DNA of 64,000 nt, taken from Agriotes lineatus. Its lineage: Eukaryota; Arthropoda; Insecta; Coleoptera; Elateridae. Shown piece by piece: positions 24,501 to 39,500 of this stretch. The stretch covers positions 80,801,061-80,865,060 of the forward strand of contig OW679203.1 of assembly GCA_940337035.1 (NCBI GenBank), given 5' to 3'. The position numbers were made by a program, and so were the translations under genes. The notes beneath the pieces were generated by a model, which made no database searches, was not told the origin of the DNA, and was given only the letters and a program-made list of their open reading frames with translations. The first letter of the stretch is position 1; every line of letters starts with the position of its first letter.

Positions 24501-27500
24501 GTAAATATAATCGTATAGTGTTTATTTGTCGTTTTTAATTAAAACATCAGACACAGAGAAGACCTATTTCAATATTCTGTAAAATTGCACAGCAGGCTTG
24601 TGGTGGTTGGTACTGCAAATTCTAAGTATGATAAATCCTAGAGGATGCGAATACTTTGGTATCCCGCCACTCAACTACCTGATATCCGCTGTAGCTATAA
24701 ATTCGCAAGATTAAGTAATTATACCATTTCTCATGGATAACAGCTGTGGCTGATAACAAAATATCGTTTTAATAGAAGTTGCCACAGTATTACCACAACG
24801 AAACTTTCAGAATAATACAATAAGACACCAAAAAAATATAAATCTTGAATTTTGGTATCATACAACGTATATTGATTTAAAATGTTTGTCAAAATTTTAA
24901 ATTTTTATTACTGTAAACACTGAAGGGTCATATTCAAAGAGTTTTCAACTCAAATTAATTATTTTATGACTGAGCCTTCCTATTTAGCCAAGTCTGGAAG
25001 AAATAAATACTTCGTAGAAAGCAATTCAAAATTGTTCTTTAAGTTTCTATTACTCATACAATGAACTGACCATAAACTGGACATTAATAGCACAATAATG
25101 TTAAAAATGTCAACATAAAAATACTTAATTTTATGTTTTTTAAGAATCACGTAAACCACAAAAAAAATGGTACCAGCTTGATTTATACAACTTAGGAAAA
25201 TTTATAAATTCTCAAGGTTCCAAGCTTTTACGGCTTCTTCCACATCAAAGCTGTGGCCAAACTGATGCGTGCCTAATGTTTTCCTTTAACCTTTGCCTCA
25301 TGTAATTAGGGGACAGGTTACTAGCACGATATAAAAGCAAGATGCTGATTCGCGGCCATTGTCAATGTTACCTGGGATCTTTATGGCAAACAATAACCGC
25401 AACGATCGAAAGTGCTTAATGCTCATTGCTTCTGCAATCGATCATTCGCGCACCGGCTCCGATTTAAAGCCGCATGCAAGCAATAAATCCGCGATATAAT
25501 ACGCACTTTTCTGTTTTTACGCCTTTCCTGGCACGAGTTGTATAATTTCTCTATTTGTTAAGTTATGAAAGCATTACATAAACGACGAACCGTAGAAATT
25601 AACCCAGTTCGATTGCAAGATCATATCAGTCTGGCGTTTCACATTCAATTCTTTGGCCAATATAACAACAGCTGGGTTGTAGTAGAAATGTGAAGAAATG
25701 CCATAAAAAATTCGTCGACAAAAGGCATAGCACAAGGATAAAAATGAGGGCCTGTTCTATTACCGCCTACGCTTGCTATGGGTGAAAGGTAGGAAAACAA
25801 TAGAGAATCAAGTATGGAATAATACTAAAAAAACGTGATTGAAATTGAAATTTCGTTATCAAGGCACGTTCTATAGACAATGGTAACAGTCAGTGTAGCT
25901 GTAGTTGGTAGATTGTAGAAAATATTAATTTAAGTGATTAATAGAAACCTCTAGATGACCTTCCTCAAATGTTCTTAATTGCAAAAACTCTTAACTGAAG
26001 GTCTCCAGACAAATAGTCTGTTCAAACACACATGTGTGGTACTCCAAAACTTAGTATGAAGGATGAATAGACAAGGCTACGTGGAGATCTCTGCTTTTTT
26101 ATCTAATTTTATAACAGATTACAACATTAATTATTATGGATTCCATACTTGAGATTAGGAAAGAATTAAAGAAACACACTACACTCGGTATGGTGTTCTG
26201 AAGTTATGTAAATGAATACGGACAAGGAATAAACAGCCCACCATTTAAAACATTACCCTCCAGCGCCAGCAGAGTTTCATTCTTATTTAATTAAAAATTG
26301 AAAAATGTATACGCTATATGACTAATATCTCTTTAATAACAGGTAAAGTGGCATACGCCCAAACTGAAAGTTTCAAACATGTGTAGTGAAGCCTTTCGGC
26401 TCGAATAGTATTTTCTATGCATAGCAATGGGAGCAGTCGCGTGGAACATTAAGAAATATGTAGTCACACTTTCTTCTTATATTTTTATTATAAACAACCT
26501 ACTTGGACCCTGCCATATAGCAAAATAAAGTGTGTCTACTAATTGCAAACACTCTTGAACAAGAACAATTAAGACCAAATTGAGTGTATGGAAATTCAAT
26601 TATATGTAATGTATATCAGTTCGCCTTCATCAACAACTTTTCAACGTTGTTATTAAGTCAGAGCACCCAGCAGAACCCAACTAAACAGACATGACAGAAG
26701 AAATTGCTCCTGGATCTTAATTTAAACGTAAATCTCACAGTTGAGAAAGAAACCAAACTAACTGTAACACTCCTTCTTAGGCCAAGTGAGAAACCTCAGA
26801 CGAGCTATACACGCTTTACCAAGCTAATTCTTATAACTTCCAATGTCGATAAAATAATTATGATACCACCAGAAGAACTACTCTTCATTTCCTTAGCTCC
26901 AATTGAACGTTAGCAGTGTGTTGCACAGACGACCTACATTGGCGGAATCAAAATAAAAACCTGGCGATTAGTAAACCACTGCAAAGTGGTTTGTGAAAGT
27001 CGTTGCGTAAGCGCAACAAGAAAAACACACAACCAAAATCGGAAATTTTCAATTCCGCTGCAGCTAAGCGTGAAATGGCATTATTTGCTGACAAATCCCA
27101 GAAACGACTTCTGGTCCATAAGCAGCTCGAAGACTCCGTAGAAAGTGGAACTAACAGTTGGGCAGGTGGACGGATTAACGACCTCGAAATGTCCCAGCTA
27201 AAACGCGTCGAGGAAGGTCAGGGACGGAATTATTTACGGCGTCTAGAAGATCCGCGTTTCCTGTACAATTTAACCGTCTTGTCTGCTGGTTTCGATATCA
27301 ACACCAGATTATAAATTGCGGTCGGAGATGTTGTAGCTGGTGGATTTGAATAAATTTGACCACTAAATCAACCCAAAATCTGCACGCATGTTAATTAAAA
27401 TTCGAGTTTCCACAGATTGTTTTAAACTCGTCCAAAGCTGACATTACGAGAAAAAAGTTACCAGACGGTGGTTTCGCCAATCAATTCAAAGTAACGAGGA

Positions 27501-30500
27501 ACTAGCAATGAAATCAAATCAAATGGTACATAACCGTAAAGTAGTGTTTCTGGTTTGAAGTATAATCTTCAAATTAGGACAAGAACTTATCAAGCTCAGT
27601 CTAGACCAAATAGTAAAACTTAATAAACAATCACTTAGCTAAAGTAGAGCAAGTATGCCAATAAGGAAAACCTTCGTTGAAGCATTACAACAGGCAAGCC
27701 CAAATGGTTTTCTTTTTACAACCATAATAAGTATTGTAAATCGAGGGTCTGAGGGAGAGGGAGAATCTGTTTGTCGTTGGGGATTTTTCAAAGCCCAAAA
27801 CGACACCCTTAGAGAAGGTTTATTGGAATTACAATTGCAGCTAACCAGCTAATCAATTCGAATAAAATTAGATTTCTAATCTAATTAAAGAAGAGGGGAT
27901 ACAAATAAATGGTAGAGAAGCTTTTAAGATTCGAGGTAGTCTAGATAAGCTTTCAAAAACTGAATGTTAACCTGTACTAGTTGGAGAGAGACGCAAGGAA
28001 GAAGATGATGATGTATTAGCGTTTCTCCAAACTAACAACCGTCTGGTAAGAACTAAAGTTCTAACAAGTGTCTTCATTTCGAAAAATGTTACGGCAATGT
28101 TTCCTATAACTTCTTCATTTTGTAGTTTGAAAATTGTAACCACATCTCGTCATTTTTAAACGGTATTCCAAATCGAGCTAGAAACCATTTGGGTAAAATT
28201 AAATAGTAAATAAACGTTTCCAGTTTGTAGAAGAAAGAAAACGAGTACCAGTTACCAGTTGGAGACACACGTAAGGAGAAAGATGATAATGTATTAAAAC
28301 TTCTCCAGGCTAATAACTGTCCTGTGAGAACTAAAGTCATCAGCAGGTATCTTCATTCTGAAAAGGGTTATGGCAACGTCCCATAGCTAAAAATTATTTG
28401 GAAGAATTAAAGCCATAACCGATTGCTTCATCTTGTAGAGTCCATCACGCTGAAGAATAACTTAGCCAGGTCTCTCCAATCTATAGACGAAATCGCAATG
28501 TTTTTTAATATTGTAAATCAATTGGAAACATAAAAACTGTATCCATATATTATTCTCTTCTAAACGATATGCTCAATTAAGCTAGAAATAATTTGGGAAA
28601 CATTACATTCGAAGGAATGGTGTTTAGTATCACAGAAGAGCTGCTAAAACTCGAGAGAGACAAGATAAAGTTTAAGGTAAGGTAGAGAAAATGAGATGTC
28701 TTCCCCAACTGAAGAAAATCAAGCTGTGATGCGATGTCTTCGTATTGTAAAGTATTTTTCTTACGACTAAAGTGTAAAAATTAAAACTTTGGTAGCAAAA
28801 CTACAATTTCCACGATATTTCTTTACTTGGTATAGAGGCGATGTGTATGTTCTAATAACTATAAGTGAAATCATTACAACTGCAACCATATATTCTTCCG
28901 TTGTGACATTCTGTTCCATCTATGTCCTACTCTTTTTAATTTTTAATGCCAAAAAGCTCTTTGAAATAAAATAAAGCTGTAATCAGACTAACCGATAGAA
29001 CGAGGCTGAAAAAGACTAAGTTTTAACCATATTTCTTCATTTCGCATGGGCTATACCAATGGTTGCCATGGTTAACAACTTTCAATAAAGCTTCTTCAAA
29101 GCTATGAAATTACAGTCGTGCTTCTACATGTACAACCAGATCTGTGTAAAATTTTACCGGGAAAGAAATGGCCCCATACAAAACCAACGTTGTCAGATAT
29201 GTGTGATAGGTGTGCATCGTTGACATTAAGTAAAATATGTAAATGAATAAAACCAATAATGTGTCTATGAAAATTACATAACCCTTTTAATTCCAAGGTT
29301 CCCATGTAAAACTATTGACAATATGCAACTTCTTAAATATATTTAAGTGTGCTTATTCCAACTCATAAATAAATATATTTTTCATGGTCTCATTAATATG
29401 CCGAATCCTCCATTTCATTGTTAGTACATTGAGGCTCTCAACTTCAAGTGGAGTCAAACTTCTAACAATCATTTTGGAGGTGAACAAAAAATCATCTTCG
29501 ACCTTCTCAAAATTATATCATCGCAGTATCCTATTGCGTCAAATGCACACCAATTCTAATTTACAGCCTGGATTTAGCAACAGCGGACTCCCAGGCAACT
29601 TGTTCGCCCGATAAATTACCTGATTTTGCTGAGAGCATAACTGTGCATAGCCCGACCAGTTATTATTAGTTCGCAAGTGGTGTTGATGAAGTGTTTATTT
29701 GTATAGCCAAATAAGCTGCTCAAGGCCACGTTTTAACTGAACTGCTCACTTGATACTTCGCCCACCGTTATTGATCGATGAGTTGGACTATGGATTTGAA
29801 AAAAAATTAAACCTTCGATCTTACAGTTTAGATGCATTGAATGTCTGCAGAACTTTTCTATATATCAGTTAAAATGTCAACATTTCACCGAGAACGGAGG
29901 TAGTAAAGATTCAAGTTATATAACGAAATGCCGGACGAAGCCAAGGAGGTCAGTAACTGTTCTTATTTTTAAAAAAGTTCTAAGTATGTGAAAGATGTTT
30001 CTAGAATGTAATTTTGCATATTATATAAATATAGTATGACAGGTAAAAATAACACCCTGTTCCTAATGCTTCTAGATCTAGTTTTCTTCAAGAAATTGAA
30101 CAGTTCTGTACTTAACCACAGAACTACGCCGTAGCGTAATTTCAAAAAGTTAGCTTCTAGTATTGTATTACAGAAATCGTGATGTATCGTGAATGCATCT
30201 AGTGGTAATGGCAACCTCCCGGCTTTCTATTGAACTTTTAGATTCTGAACTATCACATTGGAACTCCTGTGGTTTAGTGGATTCACCTGTGACTTTTAGA
30301 AATTAATTCAATAAATTATATACAAATTATACACGCCACACTTTAAAAACTCTCCATTCTTGCACAACGGAAACTGATTTGCGCAAAAAACATCTATAAT
30401 AAAAATGTATTTCACTAGTTTTTATTTAAGCTCTGCCAATGGCCTTTTGTGTAGCAAATAATTAGTAATCTCACTTATAGTAATTTAACTTCTAAGCAAC

Positions 30501-33500
30501 TTAATCCTTGGTGTATTAACGGTTCTTTAATTACCTTTTAGTATTCGACTTACGTTGCAAATTATTTATTCCTTATTTGATTACATTATGAAGATTAGGT
30601 TAAGTTCAGCTAGTGAAGGTTAGGAACAAACGAACCAAATTGAACTACAGACAACACCCAGAGGGATGGAAAATAAAAATAGTAATGATTGAAGAATCTA
30701 GACAATATCTTAGAGTAAAGCTTACAAATGAGCAAGACAAATTACGATAGATGGAAAGACAGTGAACAGGAATCAGTTAACTGGTGGTCAGAAGAAATAC
30801 CAAAAAGAAGAAGAGAATGTATTAAAGCAAGGCGAGTCCTGGCGAAGAAAAGAAAGAGAGGCGCAGATCTAAATGAGTCATTAGTAAGGATAGAAGAAAG
30901 AAACTAACGAGCAAAGAAGGGAAGTGGAAGGGGAGATTGACGAAAAGGTATGGGTAAATGGGTAGGAAACAGTAATGATTCAGAAACTTCCCCAAAATTA
31001 AGCTGACTGAAAAAAGCAGAAGAAAGTAATGGTGGAACTTTTTCCAAAATACAAAATCAAGCTGGGCAAAAACGAAGAGATATTGGTGTTCAGTATAAAG
31101 GAACTGGCCTGCGGCAGGAAAGATTAAATTGAGGAAGGCGAAAGTCTTTAGGGCTAGACCAGGTAATGCCAGAACCGATCAGAGAAACAATCACGGCATA
31201 CACACCTAGAGGTAGTGAATATATACCTAAGGAAAGGGGAGTATTCCGAGCAGTGAAAACGAGGCAAGTACTCAATGTCCAATGAAAAAAAGGGGAGAGC
31301 GAGATCAAGTACAAACCTCTTCACCTACTGATATACTGGAATATAATCAAAAACATGGTAGATATGAAAATCGGGCTCAAGAGAACTGCCTAAGCAAAAC
31401 AATCAAACCAGAAAAAATGCCGAAAAAAAAACGAAAGTATAATAGGAAGGTGCCCAGCGCTGTTCCGAAGAAGAGTTGTAGTAGCTGAAAATCCGATAAG
31501 GCCCATAAGGATGACGTAACAGATTTCTCATCCCTCTGACAAAATAAGAAAAGTGTAGGTTGCGTTAGATAAAATTATGTTAGATACGGTTAGAACGATT
31601 CTTATATAATTTAAACCTTTATTTTTAAAAATTAATTTACAGTTTGGGTTCTAAACTGAATGAGATACTGATCTCATTCAGATGTTAGGTTAGATAAGGT
31701 TGGGTTAGGTGAGGTTAGGTCGGGTTAAGTTAAAAGAAGTTAAGTTAGGTAAAAGGCGATTTTTCAATTCAGTTGTAAGGGTAACAGTATTGCATGTTGC
31801 ACCAATTTAGAGTGGTATAATGAGTAAAAAATATAAAAAGTATGCTAGAGGGGTTAAAAAATAAGATGGGGAGTGCAAGAACCAGACCATAGATAGGTTC
31901 AGCTAAGGCTTTGGTAAAACTTGAGACTTGAAGAATGCTTTACATTATATTTGAAAATATTATGGTAACACATACAATTTTAGTGTGTGAAAGATGAGCT
32001 AAAGGGAGAACAGAATCAGTAGAAGAACTAGAAACAATATTATCTCTTCAGCCCATACCCATTCGCTACTGAATAAAGGTATCTCCCAGTTGTCGCCATT
32101 TTTGTTGGCCTCTTGCCCATCGCATCCACCTTTTACCACAAATCATCTGGTCTTTGCCCTAACTCTTCTTCCATTTAGAAATGTCACACACAAAGCTTTT
32201 TGTCTCCGCAATTGTCCTATTGTCTAACAGTATGTTTTGTCTATTACCATTTCAGTTTCAGTTTTAGTGTTAGCTCGGATCCACTCATTTGTTCTCCAGT
32301 CACGAATCCTACCCACCGCAGATTTCAGGAGCTTCCTAACCCGAGAAGCTAGTACTAGATAAGGGTTCCATGCACGGAGTTAGTAGTGAAGACCATAACT
32401 ACAGGAATGGAAGATTCAGTACAGCAGAGCTGTTGGAAGTCGCCACCCTAATTTAGGGAGACACAGTTATATCTAATCGGATACAGCAGTGCTGAGCAGG
32501 GGTTGGGAGATTATTCACTTAATTAACCTCGATCTTGATCACTCAGTTAGAGAGGCTACCATCTTATCAACTCATACCGATCAGCGTGGAAAGTTAGTGA
32601 CTGGAAACCTTTCAAAGGGAAGATTAAAAATGGAAAATTTTGTGGGAAATATCTTAAAAAATGAAGATGATGAGAAGCAAGGAGAAGAAAACTAGAGAGA
32701 ATAAAGAGCCACAAACAGATAACAATATCTCCTTATGGGGCTGGACTTTAGATCCCTTCTTGAAAAAGTTAGAAACGATGACTTAGTTTAGACTTCTACA
32801 GAATTTCTGTGGATTTCTTAATTATGTAAGGGCTTCTGAAACACTTGTTTAAACTGTTCCTTGCAGCTTCAATTTCCAAGGTTTTCAAGATAATGATTCA
32901 TCATCGTTTTACAATAAATTTTTAAAATAAAGTAAAAAAACAGCAATTTTTTACTTTAGCTTCATTGCGGGTTCAATCTAACAATAAAAAGCCATGACCT
33001 AAGCTTGAGTTCCTCTTTAACAGGAGCTAGTTACTGAGCATGAAATGCATTTCAATGACAGGTCATTTGCAACGCTTCGCGCAAGTTCTAAGTCAGGGCT
33101 CATGTAAACACAATGCAGGTCGCTCGAACCTTTCACACGGTCCATAGTTTTATCCCAGGCTCTCGCGTGACCCACAGTTTAGGAAAAACCTCGCACTTTA
33201 GTTGTAAAAACCACGGCTCACTAAGGCCAATTTTACGGTCCAAAAAGCAGGCCACCTCAAAGGCGCTTACTATTAAAACTGTTTGGATTCATATTTGGGT
33301 CAATTAAATAACGCCGGCCCCGTTTACTCGCGACGTGCATTTCTCAGCGACTTTCTCTCGCTGCATATACTTTTATTTTTACCCGTGATATAACAGAGAG
33401 AAGTTTCCAACTGGCTTGCTTCGTTCAGAAAGTAAAACAATGCTTACCTATAGACGAAAGGGCCGACTTCGTTCAGCTTGGGCTTCTCTCCCAATGTCAG

Positions 33501-36500
33501 GAAGTTCTCGGGGTTGGTCACGTTGAAGATGTAGACCTTCGTCAGCCGCACGACTCCGGGCTTTTGCCAGTAGTAGTAGCTCAGCGAACCATTTGATAAT
33601 CTAAGTTGCTGTAAGAGAGAAAGTTATTATCTTAACGGCTGCTAATAGATTTGGTTAGTGCCAATTCGGGACGATTGATTACCTAACAGACTGGTCGGCT
33701 TATAAAGTCTATAGTAATTTCCCTGCCCGCTTACATAAAATCTCGGGGATAGCTGCCCTGCCTTTTCTTTAACAGTGGTTCCAAGAGCAAGTCTTTTTAC
33801 CATTTACAGAGGATATGCTTCATGTTGGTACATACTTGTAAAATCTGTGATAACTTTTAAACTGTTGTCTTCTTGACTTTAAAAAATATATAACTGTTGG
33901 CGATCAACTAAAACATTCGCAGCATTCAGCTTTTGTACATAATTGAAGCAAACAATTTCTTGAATAAGCAGATCCTTCAGCTTCAAGACGATTGGATAAC
34001 CTTTTTTTATAAGAGTAAAGCTACAAATAACTTCTTCTTTAACCCAGCGGTTGAAGGAGGTCCGTTTTTGGTTGATAATTCTTTTTAAATTAAACTCATC
34101 AGTTCTTTCAATACAGCTGTTTGAAGTCATTTCAGGTTTCGCTCAAAACTATAAGAAGCGGAAGAAGACATGTACAATAATAATTCAAGTATATACAAAA
34201 AGAGAAGAAAAAGCCGCAATTTTAACCCAGAAATGTGCAGAGTAGAGAGAGAGCCGCAATATTGCTAAGCTTTACACAATGACTACGAATAATTTTTAAA
34301 GCGTTTTTAAAAACCATTAGACAAAGAAGAAGGAATCTTCACTATAGCATAGTACCAGTAAATGGTTGAAGCGAATGTTATAAACTGTTTCATTGACGTC
34401 TTTCTGGACTTTAACACTTCAATCAAGAAATATTCATCCTCTTGAAAAGAAATATTTTCTATTTTTGGATCTCACAAGTGATCACCTATCGAATAAAAAT
34501 TGTGATAACTATATAAACTATAGACTACTCAAAAAGACCGTGAATAGTAATGAACACCGATGTTGAAAATCGCATCGACATAGCTAATATGTTGTAGAAA
34601 ATAAAGAAGCAGAAGTATAGTTAGATAGAGCACGTTGACAGAAAATCTCCAAACAAATGAACGAAGTGAATAAAACGTAGACGACCTATCCATCGAAATA
34701 AAGCCTTCAGTAGCGTTGTCCATATGGTACGAAGCAGCTTATATTTGCAGAAAACTGAATGACCTACGAAAAATTAGAAAAGCTCCATGTCCAGCAATAA
34801 ATAGAGCAAATATAACAATAAAAAAAATTTTTGTACCAGTATGATACAACTAATATTAGAACTCCAGTATCTTTTATACTCTTTACTCTGAAACTGACTA
34901 TTCGAAATTCTCCAATTGCCACATCTTTATCCTACACTAATTTTGGTAAAACGCATTGCATTCCGCAATATAGGTATTCCAATAACCATGTTGGAATAAA
35001 AGACACGCTTTTCTTTCTTATTTAAAGGAATTTTGGTTGGTTGGTATCAAATAAAGTTGACCATTACGAATCTTCCCATAGCCAGATTTTTATCCCAAGT
35101 TGACTGTGGTATAAACGTATTACGATCCACAGTATAAATATTCCAACGCCTTTCTTGAAAGAACAAGCAGCGCCATTTTATCCATATTTTGAAGAAACTT
35201 TAGTTATGGGTTGGTATAAAACTAAATTGACTATTTTAAACATTCCTATAGCGAAATTTTTGCTCCAAACTGACTTTAGAATAAATGTGCTGCGATCCAC
35301 AACATAGGTATTTTAATAATCAACTTTGGAGAATAAGGAACACCCTTTTCTTCCTTCCTTTAAATTAATTCACTTATTGGTTGATGTGATACTAAACTGA
35401 TAATTATAAATTCTTCCATAGCCACATTTTCTCCCAGAAGAAACGTATTGCGTTCCACAATATACATATTCCAATATATAGGCATTCCAACAGGCATCTT
35501 GAAAGAACGAGGAATACCCTTTACTTTCTTTCTTGAAGACATTTTACTTCTAAGTTGGTATAAAACTAAATTGACTATATCTCGTAGCCACATTTTTGTC
35601 CCAAACTAAAAACGTACCTGCTGCGATCCGCGATATAGGCATTTCAACAGGCATCTTGAAAAAACAAGGAATACTCTATTATTTTTTCCTTGAAATAATT
35701 TTAGTTATTGGTTGGTATAACCGTATTTCCACCAGCAGAGTAGCTATTCCAACACCCATCTTGGAAAAACAAGGAGCACACTTTTCTCCTTTCCTTGAAG
35801 TAATTGTACTCATTTGTTGGTATTATACCAGACTGACTGTTAGCAATTCTTTCAGAGACAAGTTTTTTGCCCCACGCTGATTTTGGTAGAAACGTAGTGC
35901 GATCCACGATATAGATACTCGAGCAGCCATCTTAGAAGAACAGGGGGCACTCCTTTCTCTCTTTCCTGAAGTGATTTTGTCCTAAACTGGTTTTGGTATA
36001 AACGTATTGCCATCAGCAGTGTAGATATTCCAACAGTCATCTAACTAGGAACACCATTTTCTTTCTTCTCTGACGTAATTATACTTATTTGTTGATACTG
36101 TAACCGACTGACTATTTTAAATTCTTCCATAGTCACGTTGATTTTGGTAGAAACATAGTGCGATGCACGATAAAGATACTCCAGCAGCTATCTTAAAAGA
36201 ACAGGGAGCGCCCCTTTCTCTCTTTCTTGAAGCAATTTTACTTATTGGTCGGTATGAAAAACACATAAAATACAAAGAAGACAACTAAACAGGTTCGGCC
36301 ACATAACAAGGATGAGCCCAAGCAGATTGATCAGAGGAGTCTGGTGAGCAAAAGATCACAAGAAAAGAAGAAGGTCGAGGCCAAGAAAGACATGGGTACA
36401 GCAAATAGCAGAAATAGGAAAAGAAAGGGACAAAACAATCAAAGAGATAACGATAATGGCATCAAACAGAAAAAATAAAAGAAATGGACGGAAGGATAAT

Positions 36501-39500
36501 GAAAGCCAATCCAACCCAAATCCAACACCCGAAAGGCTATAAGGAAAGGGAGAAATAAAGAAAGAAAGGTTAGTATAAAACTAACTGACTATAGAAAACC
36601 ATTTCCATATCCACATTTATGTCTCAATCTAACTATAAACGAATTGCAATCCGCAGCATAGGTTTTCCAGCAGCCATCTTAGAAGAACAATTACCACCCT
36701 TTCTTCACTTCCGTGAAGGAATATTACTTACTACTTGGTATGATATCAAATTGATCATTATAAATCTTCCCAAAGCCGCATTTTTGTTCCAAGTTGATTT
36801 TGGTATAAATATTTTGTGATCAACAGTATAGCTATTCTAACAGTCATCTTAGAAAAACAAGGAGAACTGTTTTCTCTCTTCCTTGAAATAATTTTACTTA
36901 TTGGTTGGTACAATACTAAACTGACTATTAGAAGTCTCCACATTTTTAACCCAAGCTGATTTTATGACACGCAATGTACTCCAACAAACATCTCGTCTAT
37001 GCTCTCCTATTGCTATTACTATGACATTCTTGGATGACCAACATCCTTTCTCCTCATTCTGAGTGTCAACTTTCTGGTTCACCTTGCTAAATCAACTTGT
37101 TGTTCCTAACTATGTAAAAAATAACATTTGTGTGTTAGTTTCAATTAGAACAGGTAAAGAAATTCAGAAAAAGAATATACTAGGTTAGGAAGACTATGTA
37201 ATTTGTAGAGAAACGTAGACTTTGAACATCCTTGCAATAGAACTTCATAAAAGTGCGAGAACTGATACATAGGACAACAACAGTTTATGGAAAACAACTG
37301 TTTTCATTCATATTAGTATCTCTTCCATTAAATATAATCCTCAATAACATGGTCTACCAAGCCCATCGCTTCTAAACAAAACTCCGCTAAGGAAATTCAA
37401 ATCCATTTCATATTTAAAAATGCATACAACTATTATCGGAAGCTCATGAAAAAATGCAATAATGGAAGCCCAGCGGTCGTTTCCTTCCAATGAGCACAAT
37501 ACAAGAAAGGCGGACCAAAGGGTGCATGGGGTTTAGTAAAAGGAGCCTTTCTAATGCACGTAGCTGCATTTGCAACTGCAACAAGTAGTTTCACCTGCTA
37601 TTCAACCATAATCAAAATCGAATCTCTTTTTGTTCCAATGAGGAATGTAGGAAGAAGCAGAGCGTCACGATAACAACACTTGGGTATTTTAATAACGCAC
37701 TGGACGTGTTTACATCTACTGCGGTGTGCATTTCTTGTACCATAGGAAGTTTCTAGAAAAACAAGGCAGGAAACTAATTGGCTTCGCTGCATAGATTAAC
37801 CGCAACCCATTCTCCTACATGACGACGCTAATCTAGGTTGGCGATTATGTTTCCTGCGTCAGCTGTAATCGTATCTGGATGGGTAAGTAAAAGCACCAAC
37901 TTTCAATCTTTGTATTGGAAACTGTCTGAATCAGTGGAGCACAACCGTATTGGAAAATGAAGCTGTCGATCATTTTTATGGTAAAGTAGACTCGATACAG
38001 TTTATATATTACTGTCTTTCTTGTTCGCCCTGTTTATTTTCTAAATTAATATGCTGCTAATTTACAATCAGCTAAAGGATGGTAGTAGTAATTCTGAGCT
38101 TCGACGTTATCGGAAATAATACCAATTTGCTGTAATTTGGGCTTTGAATGAGAGCAAACAGACCATAAAGCCTATCGTACGAAGAAGAAGTTAGAAACAT
38201 GCCCATCTGGGCTATGTGCAACTTGTACAAAATGCAATAATTCAAATTCTGTTCTATACAAATCACAACAAATATTATAGAAAAACGTTTTCAATCTATT
38301 TTCCATAGAATAACTTATTCCACTTCGTCGAAGCAAACTGTTTAAGTTGCTTCACATTAAATAAAATTAAACATTCATCGGTATATACATTACAAGTCTT
38401 CCAGATTTATCCATATTTTCCTGTGTCGTGTTTCTTGTATTCATGTTGTATCTACTCTTCTCTTGATATCATTTCTCCATCTTACTTAAGGGAGTCCAAC
38501 GCTGCTTTTTTTTCCTAACCAACGTATCGACTGTGTTATAAGTTTTTCCTATTTTCCATTGGCTATTCTTGCTACATGGTCTGCCCATTTCAATCTGCGC
38601 CTTGCTATTGTGTGTACAGTATCTTTTACATCTGTTTTTCACATGATTCACACATTTTTCTTTTTGTCCCTTGGTGTTATTACAAGCATTGCTTTTTCCA
38701 TACTTCCCTGTGTCACCTGCAGCTTATGGATGATGTTATATATCGGTGCCGAGACTATACATTGATAGCTGACGACTTCTTAGTATGTAGTTAAGATTAT
38801 CGACAGCTCTCCATGCCACCTTAACTTCTCTAATGATTTTAAGTGTCACCAAACATTGCTTGAGAAAAACGGAACCGATGTAAATCATAAGGAACCCTTA
38901 ATATAGATCCGGCAAGTTTCTGACGGATGAAAAAGATATCGTTTTGCAAAAAGCCGCTACTACAACACCACTTTTCGTCACTGTGGAATGCCTTGGTGAA
39001 GAAAAGTCTTTTGCTTTTTGATTTGTTGATCTTCGTTGCCCTTACTTGCTGACCTAAAGTATAATTTTGTATGATTTTGAAGAGAAATGTGAGCTGGCTG
39101 CTGAACATTCGAATGATTCCAGTTTGTCAAAACTTTTCTACTTCGTGGACAAAAAAAACAACCCTGATTCAATCTCTTAAGGAGTCGTCCTATTGATCTT
39201 CTTCCGTATGAGCCTTTATGTTTAGATATTTTTACAAAGATATTCTCATTTATACGGTCAACACGTTGTTTCACTATTTTCTTCTAATTTTCATCCACTT
39301 TACGACATCTTGCATGTTTGTTATTTATTTTGGAGTGTTGCTCGACAAATTGATCCTATATTGATCATTTCCACTGTTCTGAATTTTACATTTAGATTTT
39401 ACTTAGACCTACTAACAGCGGTAAGCAGCAGGGAAGAATGGCTTGTTATATTTAAAAAACCAATATAATAATATCATAATACAAACCTTAAGTAGGAGGT

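Noticed and set aside
27003..27314. 103-codon + strand frame with charged, protein-like composition
   Set aside because: No family match and it lies within an intron beside repeats; kept only as a note in the region entry.
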